Shown: positions 20,257 through 40,620, numbered from the stretch's first letter. The stretch: 64,000 bases of DNA from Hoplostethus atlanticus (GCA_034670405.1 JAXDDX010000001.1:17339001-17403000), one strand, 5' to 3'. Numbers and translations are program-made. The notes: generated by a model not told the origin, from the sequence alone.

Positions 20257-21293
20257 CCTACAGCATGTGGTGTGGCAAAATATGTCCAGAAGACATCAAT
20301 TATACATATATTAGATAAAACAACACTTGATAAAACGGAACAAAACGCTATTTAAACGATTAATTCACAACAGGAAAAAGAACCGCGGCCCCTTTCATAA
20401 ATTAATTTTCCTCGACCAATCAGTGACACATGCTTCAAATCCTACGCTTCCGATGTAAACAACCTGTTGTAATCATAATTTATGTCCCACTGAAACACCG
20501 TCCGTCACGGTAAAGAGTTCCACTTCAGAGCCGCGCTATCATAACATATACAGTACAAACACACGTGCATAGTTTTGCAGGTAAACAGTGACAGCCGAGG
20601 TATTCTTTTCTATCCAGCAGGAAAGATCCCATGCTTCCTTCAATTCATTCGATTTCTTCATTAATCCAAAATGCAAATCCAAAAAATACCATCGTTTACA
20701 AACAGTGGCAGGTTTCAACCCTGGTCTTGTGGAAAATTGAATTATATTTAGTCTCAAGTATGACTGGCAAAGCAATCAGTGCGGCATTTTATAGTTCATA
20801 TTCAACAAGGAGACAAGGAATACGGGGTTATAGTGTGATAAATGAGTATATTCTTGCTGGAGTGTTTGATAAAAGCTAATAGTAGCGGGTTCCGGGTGTG
20901 TTGTGAGCATGCCAATTAACTCTTGGTTTATTCATGTTCCCGTGCGCGGGCAGGAGCTCAGAAGCTAGCCGATAGCCAGCTAGCAATTTATACCAAAATT
21001 ATTGTCTTTTCACCAGCCGAGAGAATGCCCTAGCTGCCAAATGATTGTACATGTAAACCGATAGCGTTTCGAGGGGCGGTTTGGACTATCGCAGGGTAAT
21101 TTCGCCCGTTTAATGGCCCACAAATCCTACATTTTTCGGCCCCTGGAGCCACAGCGCTCGAACAAGAGAGCATCCGAGAACTGTCTGCGGATGTGAAGAA
21201 GGGACGTATTTTGGGCCTAGCTACCTACTACGAAGTGGCTTTTTCTGTGCAAATTTGGAGATGATTTTAATAACATTTTACTGGATTCTCTAG
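20257..21293. promoter_or_regulatory. bidirectional usb1/znf319 promoter region
   Basis: The usb1 start codon (20256, minus) faces a likely first non-coding znf319 exon that ends at a good donor (CTAG/gtatgt, 21293/21294). The roughly 1-kb region between them contains no other gene. It has GC-rich patches around 20940-21190. No TATA box is obvious, which fits housekeeping-type promoters. Shared control is inferred from the head-to-head arrangement. Confidence 0.55.
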
Positions 21294-22271
21294 GTATGTA
21301 CACAATAGTATTTCTCATCACTGTTTACATGTATAAGTCGATCTAACAAACGTGTCGCTGCTGGGTTGCTAATCTTGTTTTCCCGTGGCTAGCTTGCTAG
21401 CGTTAGCTATTTTCTGCGCCTAGCTGGCTACGCTAGCAAGTAGCTAGCTAACTCAACCTGGTTACAATGATGCCTTGCCTGTAGACGAATATGATGCGCA
21501 GACGCTGCCTTCCACTTTGCTCCGCGAATCGTTGAGCATTTGGGTTTCTTCGTTGAAAGGGGTGGAACTACTTAGCTACTGTGATGCTGATTAAAAATGT
21601 ACGACTTAATTGCTAGTGTGGATGCTAACCAATGTTGGCTTGCAAGGTATTGGTGCGTTGACGGATGTTGCAGAGATTCAAATAAGGCACTGTACATAAC
21701 AGATCGTGGTCAAGTGTCAACAGTCCTAATCAACGGAATGATGTTCAGATTCTCCCGATCCTCTTGTGCCTGCCTTTTGAATGATGAATGTGTCTGATGT
21801 AAACGGATGTTTTGATCATCTCTGTAGCTGGGATGTCGTCCATATTTTAGTTTCACTCCTGCTGAGCACTATTTAAACCGCGCTTTTGGGATGCTTTTAT
21901 TAAGGAGACAGCGAGTTTCAGCATGTCCTGAACTATATTTCTGACCTACAATGTTTCATGGCTCTGTTTCTGCTGAAATCCATCTTAATGAGCCTGGCTC
22001 CCAGGGCAAGACTTGATTTACTTAGTTTGATTCCTGGGCTGTAAAAGTTACAGAACTGCTGATGTAGCAAGATGGATTTCACATAGTAAATATCTTTTGC
22101 TACCCAAATATCTCCCTTTGCCAGGGGGGATTGCTAGGGGGGATTTGGCTCAGTGGATGTTTAGGTGTTACGTAATGTTGGAGCTTTGATTGTTTATTAC
22201 TGAATGGCCTTTCATTGTACATTGATATTTTGACGGATGGTGGCTGTCTCTTTTCTTTTCCCCCCATACAG

Positions 22272-24420
22272 ATACGATTTGAAGACTGAGGATAGACGTG
22301 AAAGTAGTGGATTTTCCTCCACCCCCCCATGGACCTCTGATCTCCACCCAGCTGTCCTCTGTCCTCCTCTGTGCGACGCTGTTTCAGTCCTAAAATCGTC
22401 CACCACGGCCCCCTCAGCAACCACCTTTGCCAGTTCTTCAGTGCCACTCATTGAAATGGAGTGAGTTTTTTTTTTTTGTCATTTCCTCTTCACACTCCCT
22501 GAGCCTTTAGCCCAGTAGTCAAAATATCTACCAATCTCCCTTTCTCACCCTAGTTGGGCCACACCAGCTGCCAAACTGAATCCCTACTCCCGAGCCCGCA
22601 TGACGGAGGCCTGGCAGCAGCATGCTGTCGCTCCACCTCCGGTCGTCCACACCATCCCACCGGGTGCAGAGAACGCGTTGGGCTGTGCCGTGTATGGCAT
22701 CGTACTGCAGCCAGAGCCTCCGTCTCTTCAGCAGCAGCAGCAACAGGCCCAGCATGGCCAGCACAGCCAACAGCATGGAGGCGGTCAGCAGCATGGGGGA
22801 GGGCAGCACAGTCAGCAGCAGCACCCTGCCCAGGCCCAACAGCCCTCCTTGCAGGTAGGGGCTGAGGGAGGACACAAGTGTGGGGCCTGTGGGCACGATA
22901 TCTCCCACTTGGCCAACCCACACGAGCACCAGTGCATGGTCAGTCAGGATAGGTCCTTCCAGTGCACACAGTGCATGAAGATCTTTCACCAGGCAACGGA
23001 CCTATTGGAGCACCAGTGTGTTCAAGTGGAGCAGAAGCCCTTTGTGTGTGGGGTGTGTAAGATGGGATTCTCCCTGCTCACCTCTCTGGCCCAGCACCAC
23101 ACATCCCATAACAGCACCAACCCAATGAAGTGCTCAATCTGTGAGAAGACCTACCGACCCGGTTCCTCAGGCAATGTCACGCCCACTTCCTCAGCAACCA
23201 ATCCCCAGCAGCCTAACAGTGACGGGGCATCAGCCAGCAGCAGCACCTCCACGCTGCCCTTCCCCTCGGCCCGAGACCGGCCGTACAAATGCTCGGTCTG
23301 CCAGAAGGGCTTCAAGCACCTGTCAGAGCTCACACGTCATGAGAGGGTGCACACAGGAGAGAAGCCCTTCAAATGTGATACGTGTGACAAGGCTTTCAGC
23401 CAATCGTCACATTTGGCACACCACCAGCGTACGCACAGCAATGAACGCCCCTTCAAGTGTGCTGTGTGCGAGAAGAGTTTCAAGCACCGCTCCCACCTAG
23501 TGCGCCACATGTATGCCCACTCTGGGGAGCACTTGTTCAAGTGCAACCTGTGCGAACTGCACTTCAAGGAGTCGTCTGAGCTCCTTCACCATCCCTGCCA
23601 CCCGCAGGGTACCCGCCCCTTCCGTTGTGCCACCTGCGGAAAGGGTTTCAAGCGCCCGTCCGACCTGCGGCAGCACGAGCGTACACACTCTGAAGAGCGT
23701 CCCTTCCACTGTGATGAGTGCCAGATGAGCTTCAAGCAGCAGTACGCACTGGTGCGCCACCGACGCACTCACAAGGACCCTTCTGACCGGCCGTTCAAAT
23801 GCAACCTGTGTGACAAGGGCTTCATGCAGCCCTCTCACCTGCTCTACCACCAGCATGTCCATGGCATGGACAACCTGTTCAAGTGCGCCTCATGCCAGAA
23901 GGAGTTCAGCCAGTCAGGAGAGCTGCTCAGACACAAGTGCGGTGAATCGTCGTCCAGCTCGCCCGACAAGCCATACAAGTGCGACGTCTGTGGGAAGGGC
24001 TACAAGAAGAGCTCTACGCTACAGCGCCATCAGAACTCCCACTGCCAGGAGAAGCCCCTGAAGTGCTCGCTCTGTGACCGCCGCTTCCTCTCCTCCTCCG
24101 AATTTGTCCAGCACCGTTGTGACCCGTCGCGAGAGAAGCCGCTTAAGTGCCCCGACTGTGAGAAACGCTTCAAGTACTCGTCAGACCTGAACCGCCACCG
24201 GCGCGTGCACACGGGGGAGAAGCCGTACAAGTGCGCCAACTGCAACAAGGGCTTCAAGCAGCGGGAGCACCTGACCAAGCACCAGAGCACCCACTCCCGG
24301 GAGGGCCAGTTCAAGTGCGTGTGGTGCGGTGAGCGCTTCAGCGACTTGGGCTCCCTGCAGGACCACACCGTGCAGCACACGGCCGAGGGAGGGGGCTACC
24401 CCGTGGCCCCCTGCATATAG
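22272..24420 (+). CDS. znf319: zinc finger protein 319 (C2H2)
   Basis: The main frame runs 22600-24420 (606 residues) in one exon. It starts MTEAWQQ, matching the MSESWQQ start of human ZNF319 (582 residues). A Pro/Gln-rich N-terminus (Gln runs at 22728-22830) is followed by about 16 C2H2-type fingers with TGEKP-like linkers. Several are degenerate C2HC fingers, for example CTQCMKIF...HQC and CSLCDRRF...HRC. It is a nuclear, probably DNA-binding protein. An upstream exon (about 22272-22460) ends in ATGGA and splices to 22554. This opens a second in-frame ATG at 22456 that would add 17 residues. The 22600 start is preferred because it aligns with the human N-terminus. Confidence 0.95.
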
Positions 24421-27400
24421 GCCTGCTAGTGAATTCCTCCCTTTTGTGTGGAGACAGGCCTAAAATGACCATCCCCTTCGAACATGCTGTCCCCTGTCCT
24501 CCTGTCTATCCCTTGCAGGCTCCTCCCTCACCCTGATTTTCTCCACATCTGCAGGACAGGCCAGGCTGTTTTTTAATTCAGTCATCAGCAGTCCTGCATC
24601 AGGACCTCCTCACGCTACTGCCCTGCCTGAAGGCTAACATTCCCTTCTCCCTGTCCTGTCCTGATCCCAGGGCAGCCTTCCCTCCTCCTTGTCTGCATTT
24701 CCCTTTCCCACCTCTTCCCCTTCCCCTTCTCCCTTTCCTCAGCATCTCAGTTGATGGCAATGAGGTTTAATTCAAAGGGGCAACACGCAACTTTGCGTCA
24801 TCAGTAGTCATACTTACTGCCAACTCAGTCTAACTGTTGTGCACAGAAGCAGCTGCCATAATGCAGGTTGATCTAGCAAATGCTTACATCCTCCCTAACC
24901 TCCCCTCCATATGGACCAGAAACTCCCCCTTCGGAAGAGCAAAATAATCTGAAATGTCAGCCTCCATTCATTGTCTTGACAAAACCAAACAGTCGTCGTT
25001 TTTGTGTTTTGTAAATACAGTTTGGCAGTAAGTATGTAAAAGAGAATTGCACGGGAAGTGAATCACAGGGGAGACGCTCCAGTCTCCACCCAAACTGACC
25101 TGGCCAACCAGAGACTGTCTTGACTACTTGACTGTCCATTGGAGGGGGATTACCCTCTCCCTTTTCCTTCTTTCCCTCTTTCTCTCTCCCCGGTTTCTCT
25201 CTCTCTATTCCAGCCTCTCATTCCATCCTTCCCTTCCCCTCTTTTGCTACTTCTCGTCTCCCTCCCTGCTCCCTCCTTCAGGATACCAGGACTATTTTCG
25301 TCAGTGTCTTCAGTGCTAATGGCCTCTTGCTGTTTAGGATCCAAGACTGTAAAGTCCTATTAACCCTAACGCACGTTTCTTCGGTTGGGTGGAGGGCGAC
25401 TTGAAACGTCATCGGGTTTCATATCCTTGCAGTAATGCCGAAGCGGTGTATACATACAAACAGACTCCTTTTGACCTGACACCTCGTGCCCCACCCCCCC
25501 CGACCTCTGGGTTTTAGTATTTTTATGCTTTTTATGTATGAAGTACCCAGTATGCTCCGCAGCTTAGAAATGTTCGTGTTTTTTATTATCACATGTGAGG
25601 GGGAAAGGGTGGGGGGGGGGGGGGTTGTGTCGTGCTATTGTGAAATGATTCTGATGATAAAACGTCTGTGAGTGTATGTGGATGTCGATGTGGGCCGTGG
25701 CGACTATGGCCTCTCTAGTTTGTACCAAAACAGCAGTATAAAGCAGCACCCTGTCCCAAAGGTGTGGAGACTAACCAACCAGCTGAAGTCATTAAAAACC
25801 CTTACGGTTGACATCAATCTCACCCTTCAGTATAGAAATATATATTTCACACTAATCTATATACCTGTCAACTTCCTCCTGAGGCCGTGCTGTCAGACTA
25901 CGTGGACCATTACACTTCCTCTTTCAGCCCGTACGCGGTGCGGATGTGCGACTTGAGTATACTTACCAGTTCGTTTGGAAATGTCCAAATTCGTCTTTCT
26001 TAAGTAAACTATCTGTTTTTGTATTCTTGCTACTTTTTACCATGTGAGATGTTTTGACAAATGCATTTCTCTTGTTTTTGTAGTCCATGTGGTGATTGTA
26101 TCGGTATGTTACAGGGATTGTTAAAGAGCGCCCTGCGTGTGTGTGTGTGTGTGTGCGTGTGTGTGTGTGTGTGTGTGTATGTGCGTGCGCGTGTGATGCT
26201 CTCCCTTTCTGAGGCGGAGAGAAAAGAGGAATGAACATGGTGTTCTGTCAAACAGGAGAATCCAGACTGAAGACAATTGTGCTAGAGATGTAAACTAAAC
26301 AGACCTGCGCCTAACCTGTCTGTCGGAGAGCTGTTTTTTTTCCCGGGACGAGCCTGCATCTTATGTTCAGTTCTACTTTTAAAAAATATTATCGTTAAGA
26401 TTGTTTTCTCGCTTACATGTCATGTTCAGCGGTTCATACCGGAGGTAATGACGCCCTTTGAATGCTATGAGATTCTAGTTAGACACTCAAGAAGCCTGGA
26501 ACTGGTTGGTTCAGATGTCGGCCATGATGTTCATTGTTCCTTGTTCTGTTCTTTGGCAAGTGGAGCTTTTCGAGGGAAGCCGCCCCCCCAACCACCCCAA
26601 CCACCCCCCCCACCCCTCTCCCCATCTCTCCTACCGTTGAGTGGTGTATTTGAATCATGGTTTGAGTGCAGTATTGAAAAGTATTTTATAAAAAGGGAGG
26701 AGGCGAGGACATCAAAGAACTATGTGTGATTCTGGCTTTTTTTGGCCCTTTTTTAAATTTAATTTTTTAAGGCCATGGTGCCTCCCTGTTGACCGCTCTC
26801 CTCTTCCTCCTCTGCTCTCTGTCTCTGTCCATCTTCATCACTTAAATGTGCGAAGGTCAGACGGCTGTCGTCGTCTGCTGTCTTTTTCGTTGATTTCCTT
26901 AAATCTGGCATTAAATAACATCCGAGAACCGTTGGGACTTTAAAGTGAGAAAAGTACTGTATATTTTTTTATGTTTTCACATTTGTGTTCATATTAATTT
27001 TTTATTAATATTCTTTAAATCGATATGAATATCTATATTCTTGGAGGGAGAGACCAGGGCCTTGGGTATGTCGGGGATAAATAGACGACAGATCTGTATT
27101 CAGCTTCCACAAGGTAGACTTATTTTATTTTTTATTAAAGCCCAATCACAGGAGAAATGTTTTAACTTTTACATGAAGAATACCCTAGGGTGGTGGTGTA
27201 AGATATAGTGATTTCAGGGATGTTATCAGGACAACCCACAAAACAAAACAGCATATAATGAGGATGTGGCACAACTCTCCATTAGCAATGTATCATAGTC
27301 AGAATTGCTTTTTTTATTTGCTAAGCACTACAGGTGCACTAGGTCATTTGACTTGGTTATTGGTGCTGGCACATCACAAGAGTCACACAATAAATACAGG

Positions 27401-28190
27401 GCACTCTGGGTGCAGGACAACAACTTCACAGGACCTCACACGCAGTGCAGGCAACATGCAACAGCAGACTAGACATATATACTAGAAGTATACGTTCAAA
27501 GCCAAAGAGTTGTTCCCGGCCCAGCAGCGTCGGCGTGGTTTGTAACAGCAGTGAGGATGGTGAAATGTAGGACCGACTTTGACAATGCCGTGGGCAATCG
27601 GTAGCGCGCAATAAAGTGAAGGGAGCGAAAGGGAGTGCTGCACTTGAGGAAATGTCACATCCCGCTAAGTCCTGGAAAAACAATGCGTCTAACCAACAGG
27701 CAAACTGGGAAGGGGTGGAGGGGGAGAGTATCCTCTTTATAAGCACAAATGATTAAATCCACCCCTGTTTTTGAACTTAAGTGGAAAAATCAGTTTCAGC
27801 AACAATCTACCTTCCCACCATCCTACCCCCTCCATGAATTACCACAAATCACCCAGTTCCTTTTTAACGTTTTTTTCCCCCTTGCTTGCCCGTCAGACCC
27901 TGGTGTCTCTTGCTCTCTGCATGCTTGCTGTGTTAGTTCCTGTATTCTGCCCCTGGGAACTGGTGCTCCCCCGCCTCCCTCCCCCTCACGGCACTGTTCC
28001 CTCCTATAGCTTTTTCAAATTGTACTGTAGTTATGTGAATGATGTAGTTAAAAAAAAATGAAAGAAAAGACAAAAACATTGTGGCGACGTACAGTATGTG
28101 TACATCCATGCTAAGATTATCTGTATGTATGTAGCATTCAATTACACACAGCACTAACAAATAAAACTTTTTTCATTTATAAAGTCGTAT
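24421..28190 (+). other. probable long 3' UTR of znf319
   Basis: There is no coding exon between the znf319 stop and 28190. The sequence has poly-pyrimidine and poly-C/poly-G runs (25490, 25608-25624, 26583-26625) and a (GT)n block at 26133-26190. AATAAA followed by a T-rich stretch lies at about 28160-28175 and is the best candidate polyadenylation signal. Assignment as one UTR is an inference from the absence of other features. Confidence 0.45.
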
Positions 28191-28959
28191 GTGTCTTGTT
28201 TGATTATTCAAGCAGAAGTCCACCCCAGAAGAACCACGTATCCTCTTCCTATGATGTTGGACAGTCGTGTACATTTTTGAAGTTGGTCTGGTCAGATTGT
28301 TTACTGTAATGTTATCTCTTAATTGAAGTTAAACATATATCCAGAAAACCAGGACTCTGAACCGGAACGTAAGACAGTTCCTGGAGTTGCTCCATTGACA
28401 TTAATGATAGGAGCACCTGGTGACTCAGTGACCTTTTATTCCTTTATTTCATTGCAGTGCCAACACCCACATGTTTGATCTGTATTGGTGAACATTTGCT
28501 GCCAGAAACAAGACGGAAGGGTTAGCCTGCTGAACAGGTCTGATGAGAACTGAAGAAAGGCAAAGTTAGCTGAGACAGTAACCAGGATCCAGGACTCTGG
28601 GGATCGGGGTGGACTTTCTGGTTTAGAAATCACAGCGTTGCCTCTTTGCTGAACTATGTCTTAAAAGTAGTCTCTCGTTGTCAGTGGAGCAGCAGGCTGT
28701 CACAAATTAGTGTCTGTTTCCCTTTGTTTTAGGTTTGAGATAAAGTTGCTTACACATACTAGCTGGGCTGTCCAAGGCCATAAGAATAACAGCTGGGAAT
28801 ATAACTATTCATTCCAGTGGTTCCTAAGTCCTAAAGTGGGATCCTTTAAAGAGGGGGGGGGGGGAGAGTTGGGCAGCTGTGGAGAAGTAGAAAAACTGTA
28901 AGCTTGGGACCAAATATTATCAAATGAGGGTTGGGCTTCAGTCCCTTGACTGATTGGTT

Positions 28960-30010
28960 AGACACAAACCCGTAACCGTCTCCTCGACACTAGACGGCGC
29001 TGTTTCCCCGCTGCTCAATTTAAAATCGCATTCCACAGCTTGACCCCGGCAACGACTTTCACATCCGGGTGGCGCTCTGCTCTTCAATCGCAATCCGCTT
29101 CCCTGCGGTCTCGACCGGGGAGGTCTCTGCAGAAGAAAGCTCCGAATCCCGGACCTCCGTCGGCGTCTTACCGGGGATCTGAGGCGCTGCTTTCCCATAC
29201 AGCCGCACATGCCGCGGGCTCCGCCGGTGGAGCACGGCGCCGAGCGCTCACCGTCGGTGCGACATCTTCGCACTGAGGTAGCATCGCTGGCTAACGTTAG
29301 CTAACAACATCGATCTGTCCTACTCCACCCCCTCCCCGGCCGTCCACCGCTACCGATCTGTCACATCAGCAACTGATTGATAACACTGGACAACCGAAGG
29401 GATTTTCCCTCGTCCATCGGCCTGACGAAGTCCCGGCCACCGCAGGAAGCCCACCCCTTCCTCCCTAACGTCTCGGGTTTAGGGCCCGTAAAGAGAATGG
29501 CTGCAGGGTTTTAACCCGTGACATTTTGATCACCAACCCCTCCTCCTCTGTGGCCTTTTAGGTCCCAGTTTTGATGAAAATCGTTAATTTAAGCTAACCA
29601 ACGGGCGTTTCTTCTCGTCTACCTCAACACCCCAATGCCTCCTCGTCCCCGTCTGTAACCTGAGCTGCACTATCATCCTCCTCTGGTCCACCGAGGACCC
29701 TTTCGAGCCCCACCGGCTCTGCTGCTTCTGACAATCCGACCAAGGAGCGCTGCTCGGGGGACACGCACAGCGGCGTACTCCGGCAGGCATCTCTGGATCC
29801 CCCCCCCCCCCCCCCGCCTCCTCTCTCTCTCTCTGTCTGACTCCATTCGCCCGAGGGAAGCTAGGCTGGCTGGCTGGCTGGCTGGCCTCTTCGACCTGAT
29901 TTTCGCTATCGGTCTGCCCTTCTACTCTACTAGTTTCTCCTTCATCTCCACCCACATCTCCGTGACCGACACTTGTCCCACACGAGCGCGCCCGTGCCAC
30001 GGGTCTCGCC
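28960..30010 (+). promoter_or_regulatory. GC-rich csnk2a2 promoter and 5' UTR
   Basis: GC- and CpG-rich sequence directly before the csnk2a2 start codon, with no TATA box. It contains a poly-C run (29799-29816), CT repeats (29819-29835) and GGCT repeats (29866-29885). Short open frames on both strands here (for example 29040-29276) look like by-products of GC richness, though some could be upstream ORFs. Confidence 0.55.
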
Positions 30011-36282
<6,272 letters not shown>

Positions 36283-38167
36283 AACACAGGTAACTTTCTG
36301 AATAAATGTCATAGGGAGAGTAGGAAATTCTCTAAAATAGACCAGAATTGTGTTGTCATCACATCACACACATCTGGATCCTGTTTTATTTTTTATTTTT
36401 TTTCACCTATTGAGAAAATGAATAGGATTGCTGGTTGCTGTTTACAAGTCGGTCCATCTTTAAAGTGAAAATATGCCAACTATTTCTTACGGTTCATTTT
36501 ACTATGGGTCCCACATTCTCTCCTCCAAAACAAATGCCGTCCCGACGTTACTTATTTCCCAGAACCTCCATGTCCTCAACAGGTAAGTAATAGTTAATAG
36601 TGTCTTTCTTTCAGGATACAGTTCTGCTCCAAGTCAGCGATGTCGCATCACTTGGGAATCTCCCTTTTCCATGAAGTGTCCATAGCTGATACCATCGTGC
36701 ACTGTGGGTATCTGCTGTTTTCTCCTCCACGCAGCAGGAACTATTCATCCCCACCGCTAGGTTATCACCTCTACCTGAACTATAGCTCGTTACAGTGACC
36801 AACCCTTTATGTTCTGCTACAGTGTATTACACATGTATTACATTGCCACTGGTCTGAAGTGTCTGGGATTCTACTCAAAAACATGAATGGATTTCAAGTA
36901 CTAAACACCCATCTACAAACTTAGCAACTATAACTTGAGTAAACTAACTGCTAGACTGAACTGCAGTTTACACATTACTTGTGTCTAGTGAGTTGTATGT
37001 GAGTGTCTTAGTGGGGTGTCTGTTTCCTGAAGGATACTCAGTGTCACTGTGGTCCTCAGCTTCACTTGACACTCTGTTCTGCTCTTGGCGGCTCTGTGTT
37101 CTCTACCGGTTCCACTCCCACCTGCTCATCGCGTTCCTCTTCTCGTTCCAACCCGTCATCCTCCTCCATTTCCCAACGCTGGTCTCTCCCATTTTCAGCA
37201 CTGATGAATCTCCAGTCCTGCTTTGTTGATCTCTTTGCTGTGACTTTACTTGGCGTCTGCCTCCCCCGTGATCTTTTGCACTTACTGTTTGTTGGCGTTG
37301 CTCTGCAGGAAGGAAGTCACAAGGCAGCAGTAGGTTTCTGTGGAGAACTCTAGTCTGTCCTGGGCCTCTCTCTGGCCGCACCTCATGGACTGGACTATCT
37401 TTGACTGGCTTCCCAGGGCTGTATAAGAACTCTGCATCCCGGATGTAACTGTCCTCCATAGGTTTTCCGGTCATAATGCCCCTTTGCTCGGTCTCTCTCT
37501 CCTTGTGCCGTCCTTGACGCCAGCCGGTACGCCTCATCGGTCCACGTCTTCTGCACTTAGTGGCATACTCGCTATGCGATGCACTCTGGTCATGTGGGCT
37601 GAAGCCAAACATTATATCAACAGGGAGCCTTGGATTCCTGCCGTAAAGAGGTAAGGTTCGTTGCGCGTGCAGTTATAAGCATGAACGACCTTCCCCAAGG
37701 AGCTTTTATTTCTAGTCAGATTTGGCTTCTTCTGTCTGACTCAAAACTCAGCATGGATAGCAGCGTCCTGTTAAATCGCTCCATCATATTTTCTGTAATC
37801 TGTTTTGCAGAATAATGTAAATGTGTAATATCTCTTATATATTAACAACATTGCTTTATCCGAAAATAATATTTAAAAAAAGTTGTTATGGTTAATTTTG
37901 CTATGAAAGACTGTTAAAAGCCATACTCCTTCTAATTATGTCTACCCCCCTCTCTTCTTTCTTTCTTACCTTCTCTCTTTCCTTCATTTGTTTCTTTCTT
38001 CCCATTTCTCTCTCTCTCTCTGTCACAGGAGAGGATGAAGAAGGATGTTTGTTACCTCAACTTTGTACCCGGTTGTGACAGTAACTTTGACAAGTGTACA
38101 GTGACAATGGATCAAAGTAATGCTGACCAGTTACACACTCACAGATATGTGCTTATGGACACACATC

Positions 38168-38233
<66 letters not shown>

Positions 38234-38790
38234 AATGCAAACACACACACACCAATGCAAACACACCCCTATACACACACATGCAATCACCTATACATAC
38301 ACCCGCCTCCTCTGTATCAGTCTGTGATTGGCTTGTCCTGGTTCCCTGTCAAGCAGCCTGACCAATGAGCTTGAAGCTGTCTCCCCGCCCCACACGCCCT
38401 TTCCCCCTGTCCCCCCTCCCAACTCAGTCTCATGTAGGTCAGCAAGAAAAACTACTTTTAAAGACAATTCATTCCCTCATCCCTGCCCCCTCTCTCCCTC
38501 CATCCTTCCTTTATTTCTATCCCTCTTTGTTTGAATCAGCATGGAGAATGAACAGGAGTATGAGCCTGTATTCCCCCCCCCAAATCCATCCATCCATCCA
38601 ACCCTCCACCTGTCTGTCTATCACCCCCCCCCCCCCATGCCCATGCCCTGCCCCATCCCCCCACCCCTCTCCATACAGACAGACAGATGTCTTAACACTA
38701 CTCCAGTTCTGAAAGTGGCATGGTGGACTCTCTAGATAGAATGATGATGATAATAATAATAATGAAAAATAAATGATTTTTATTTAGATG
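36283..38790 (+). other. csnk2a2 3' UTR, probably spliced
   Basis: A donor (ACACAG/gtaact) sits seven bases after the stop codon, at 36289/36290. The strongest downstream acceptor, preceded by about 100 bp of pyrimidines, is at 38028. This gives a terminal exon 38029 to about 38790, with AATAAA at 38768-38773. Weaker possible exons lie at 36616, 37308 and 37623-37651. A (CA)n repeat fills 38174-38232 and poly-C runs occur near 38572 and 38628. No protein-coding exon is recognised. Confidence 0.55.
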
Positions 38791-40429
38791 AACTCTGCCT
38801 GTGTTGTGAGTGAATTGCATTACGCCTTGCGGAAGTGGGGGTTGTATGCGTGTTTGTAATGTTTGTTGACTGCATGTGTGTTTCCGGGTCTAATTATGTG
38901 TGTGACACCTTGCATTCAAATACTGACAACAACTGCCAGCGAATTGTGATATAATTATTTTTATTCATTAAATATATGCCAGGGTTGAAGCCCAAATGTT
39001 TTTAGTTTTTGTAGCATATGAGCCCCAAATTGTCAAAATTCACACAGTCGTTGAGTCTATTTAGCCATCCAAAATATCACTTCCCTGCTGACCACAGTGT
39101 AGGAATTTAAAATGTTCCCTTATTATTTAAGTTAATACATTGTCCCTGGACAAATGATCTCTTGCAATGAAAAGTCTCCAAATGACTGTCAGGGATCAAG
39201 AGATTTATGGAAATGTTAAATGTTTTAAACCTTCCAGAAAGTTTCACAATGATAGCGTAGCCATTAAAATGTCCTTGTGACCTACTGCATTCATCTATGT
39301 ATACTGTGAATGGTGGCACTAAAACTGACATTGGTTGGCCTCACTTTGAATGATTTGCATGAAATTTGGTGTGATCATTGCAAATAAAGACTGAAACGTG
39401 TACTCCATGGTTTGTATTTTCATGGAAGACGAGGTTTGAAACCATGGAACAAGGCAAACGTTCTCCAGCATGCAACAAGAGCTACCATATACTATGCATA
39501 GAGTTGCATAGTCTACCATTCATAAAAGTCATTATTTCTTTTAGTTAAGCAATCGCTTAATAATTGAAGCCAAATGGAATATCAAATCAAATCAAATCAC
39601 ATTTAACAGCAAACAGCAGTTCAGTCAGTGTTCACCAGTTTGATCTCATCTTATTTCATCTCCATCTCTGCATCTGAGTGCTGCTGAGTATGACACTGAA
39701 CTGAAAATAAAAGAAAGCTATAACAACAAAACTAAATTAACTTAGAAAGACAAAACAAGAAACACTATGACCTTAAAGACAAAATTAAAATATCAAAAAT
39801 GACACTGCTTCATTTCTGAAACTGCAATCATAAGAAATAAAAAAAATCTAATTTTCAGAACTATTCAACTATTGGACCAGCTTTCAGGCCTCTCAGCTGT
39901 TACTAGTTCATTAAAACAACGTGTCAGCAGCTCCCCCTGGTGGTTGTAGGATGCCATACACGGCTTCCAACTGCTGAGAGGAAAGTTTCTTATTCACATA
40001 TATTACTAATAATATAATATTTGAGGGAAACTGCATCACTACAGCAGTAGATTAAGACTTTTTCTTATTATTCACTTTGTTTGAATGAATTTATTAGATT
40101 TGACTTTGTGATTGACTTTCACCACTAGCTGGTTCCCTCTCCTTCCATTCTTGTCTAGGTCCGTGTTGAGAATCATTTCTCTCGTTGAGTTTGGATGACA
40201 CGTTAATACTAAAGGAAGCTTAAGCAAACAGCCAAAATTAAATAAAGTACACAACACAAACCAAAGCCAATTAAAGATTTTATTGATTTGAGTGAAAGAT
40301 GGATCCGGTGACCTAAACATTAAATGATAACTTTTAAGCAGGGCGGGTCCTACTAACCTCTGCATAGCATGTATCACTGCTTCGTAGTACTTTGCTGTGC
40401 TTTACCATACTTTGTGGTAATTAATCAAA

Positions 40430-40620
40430 TGTATTTGTATAGCCCTTAATTGTGGCTACACAACACCCCCCAACCTTGGACCCTCGCTGAGGACAAGGAA
40501 AAACTCCCACAAACCTTTTAGGGAAAATGGAAGAAACCTTGGGAGGGGCTTCTCAGGGAGGGATCCCCCCTACCAGGACGGTTGGGTGCGCAATCGCTGC
40601 AAAGTATACGAACGAGAGGG
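40430..40620. mobile_element. dispersed fish repeat (first of three unit copies)
   Basis: The run 'tatagcccttaattgtgg', 'aaggaaaaactcccac', 'ggaagaaaccttgggagg' and 'agggagggatcccc' is a familiar non-coding repeat of teleost genomes. It recurs at about 45545-45735 and 50215-50405. A related start (tttatttatatagccctta) is found at 42908, 48045 and 52702. Class unknown to me. Confidence 0.65.

Noticed and set aside
22528..22989. Minus-strand and shifted plus-strand frames overlapping znf319 exon
   Set aside because: Shadows of the zinc-finger gene caused by its GC-rich codons.
37103..37612. 169-codon minus-strand frame downstream of csnk2a2
   Set aside because: Low-complexity, polar composition, no motif. 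Falls in the inferred csnk2a2 3' UTR/intron on the other strand.
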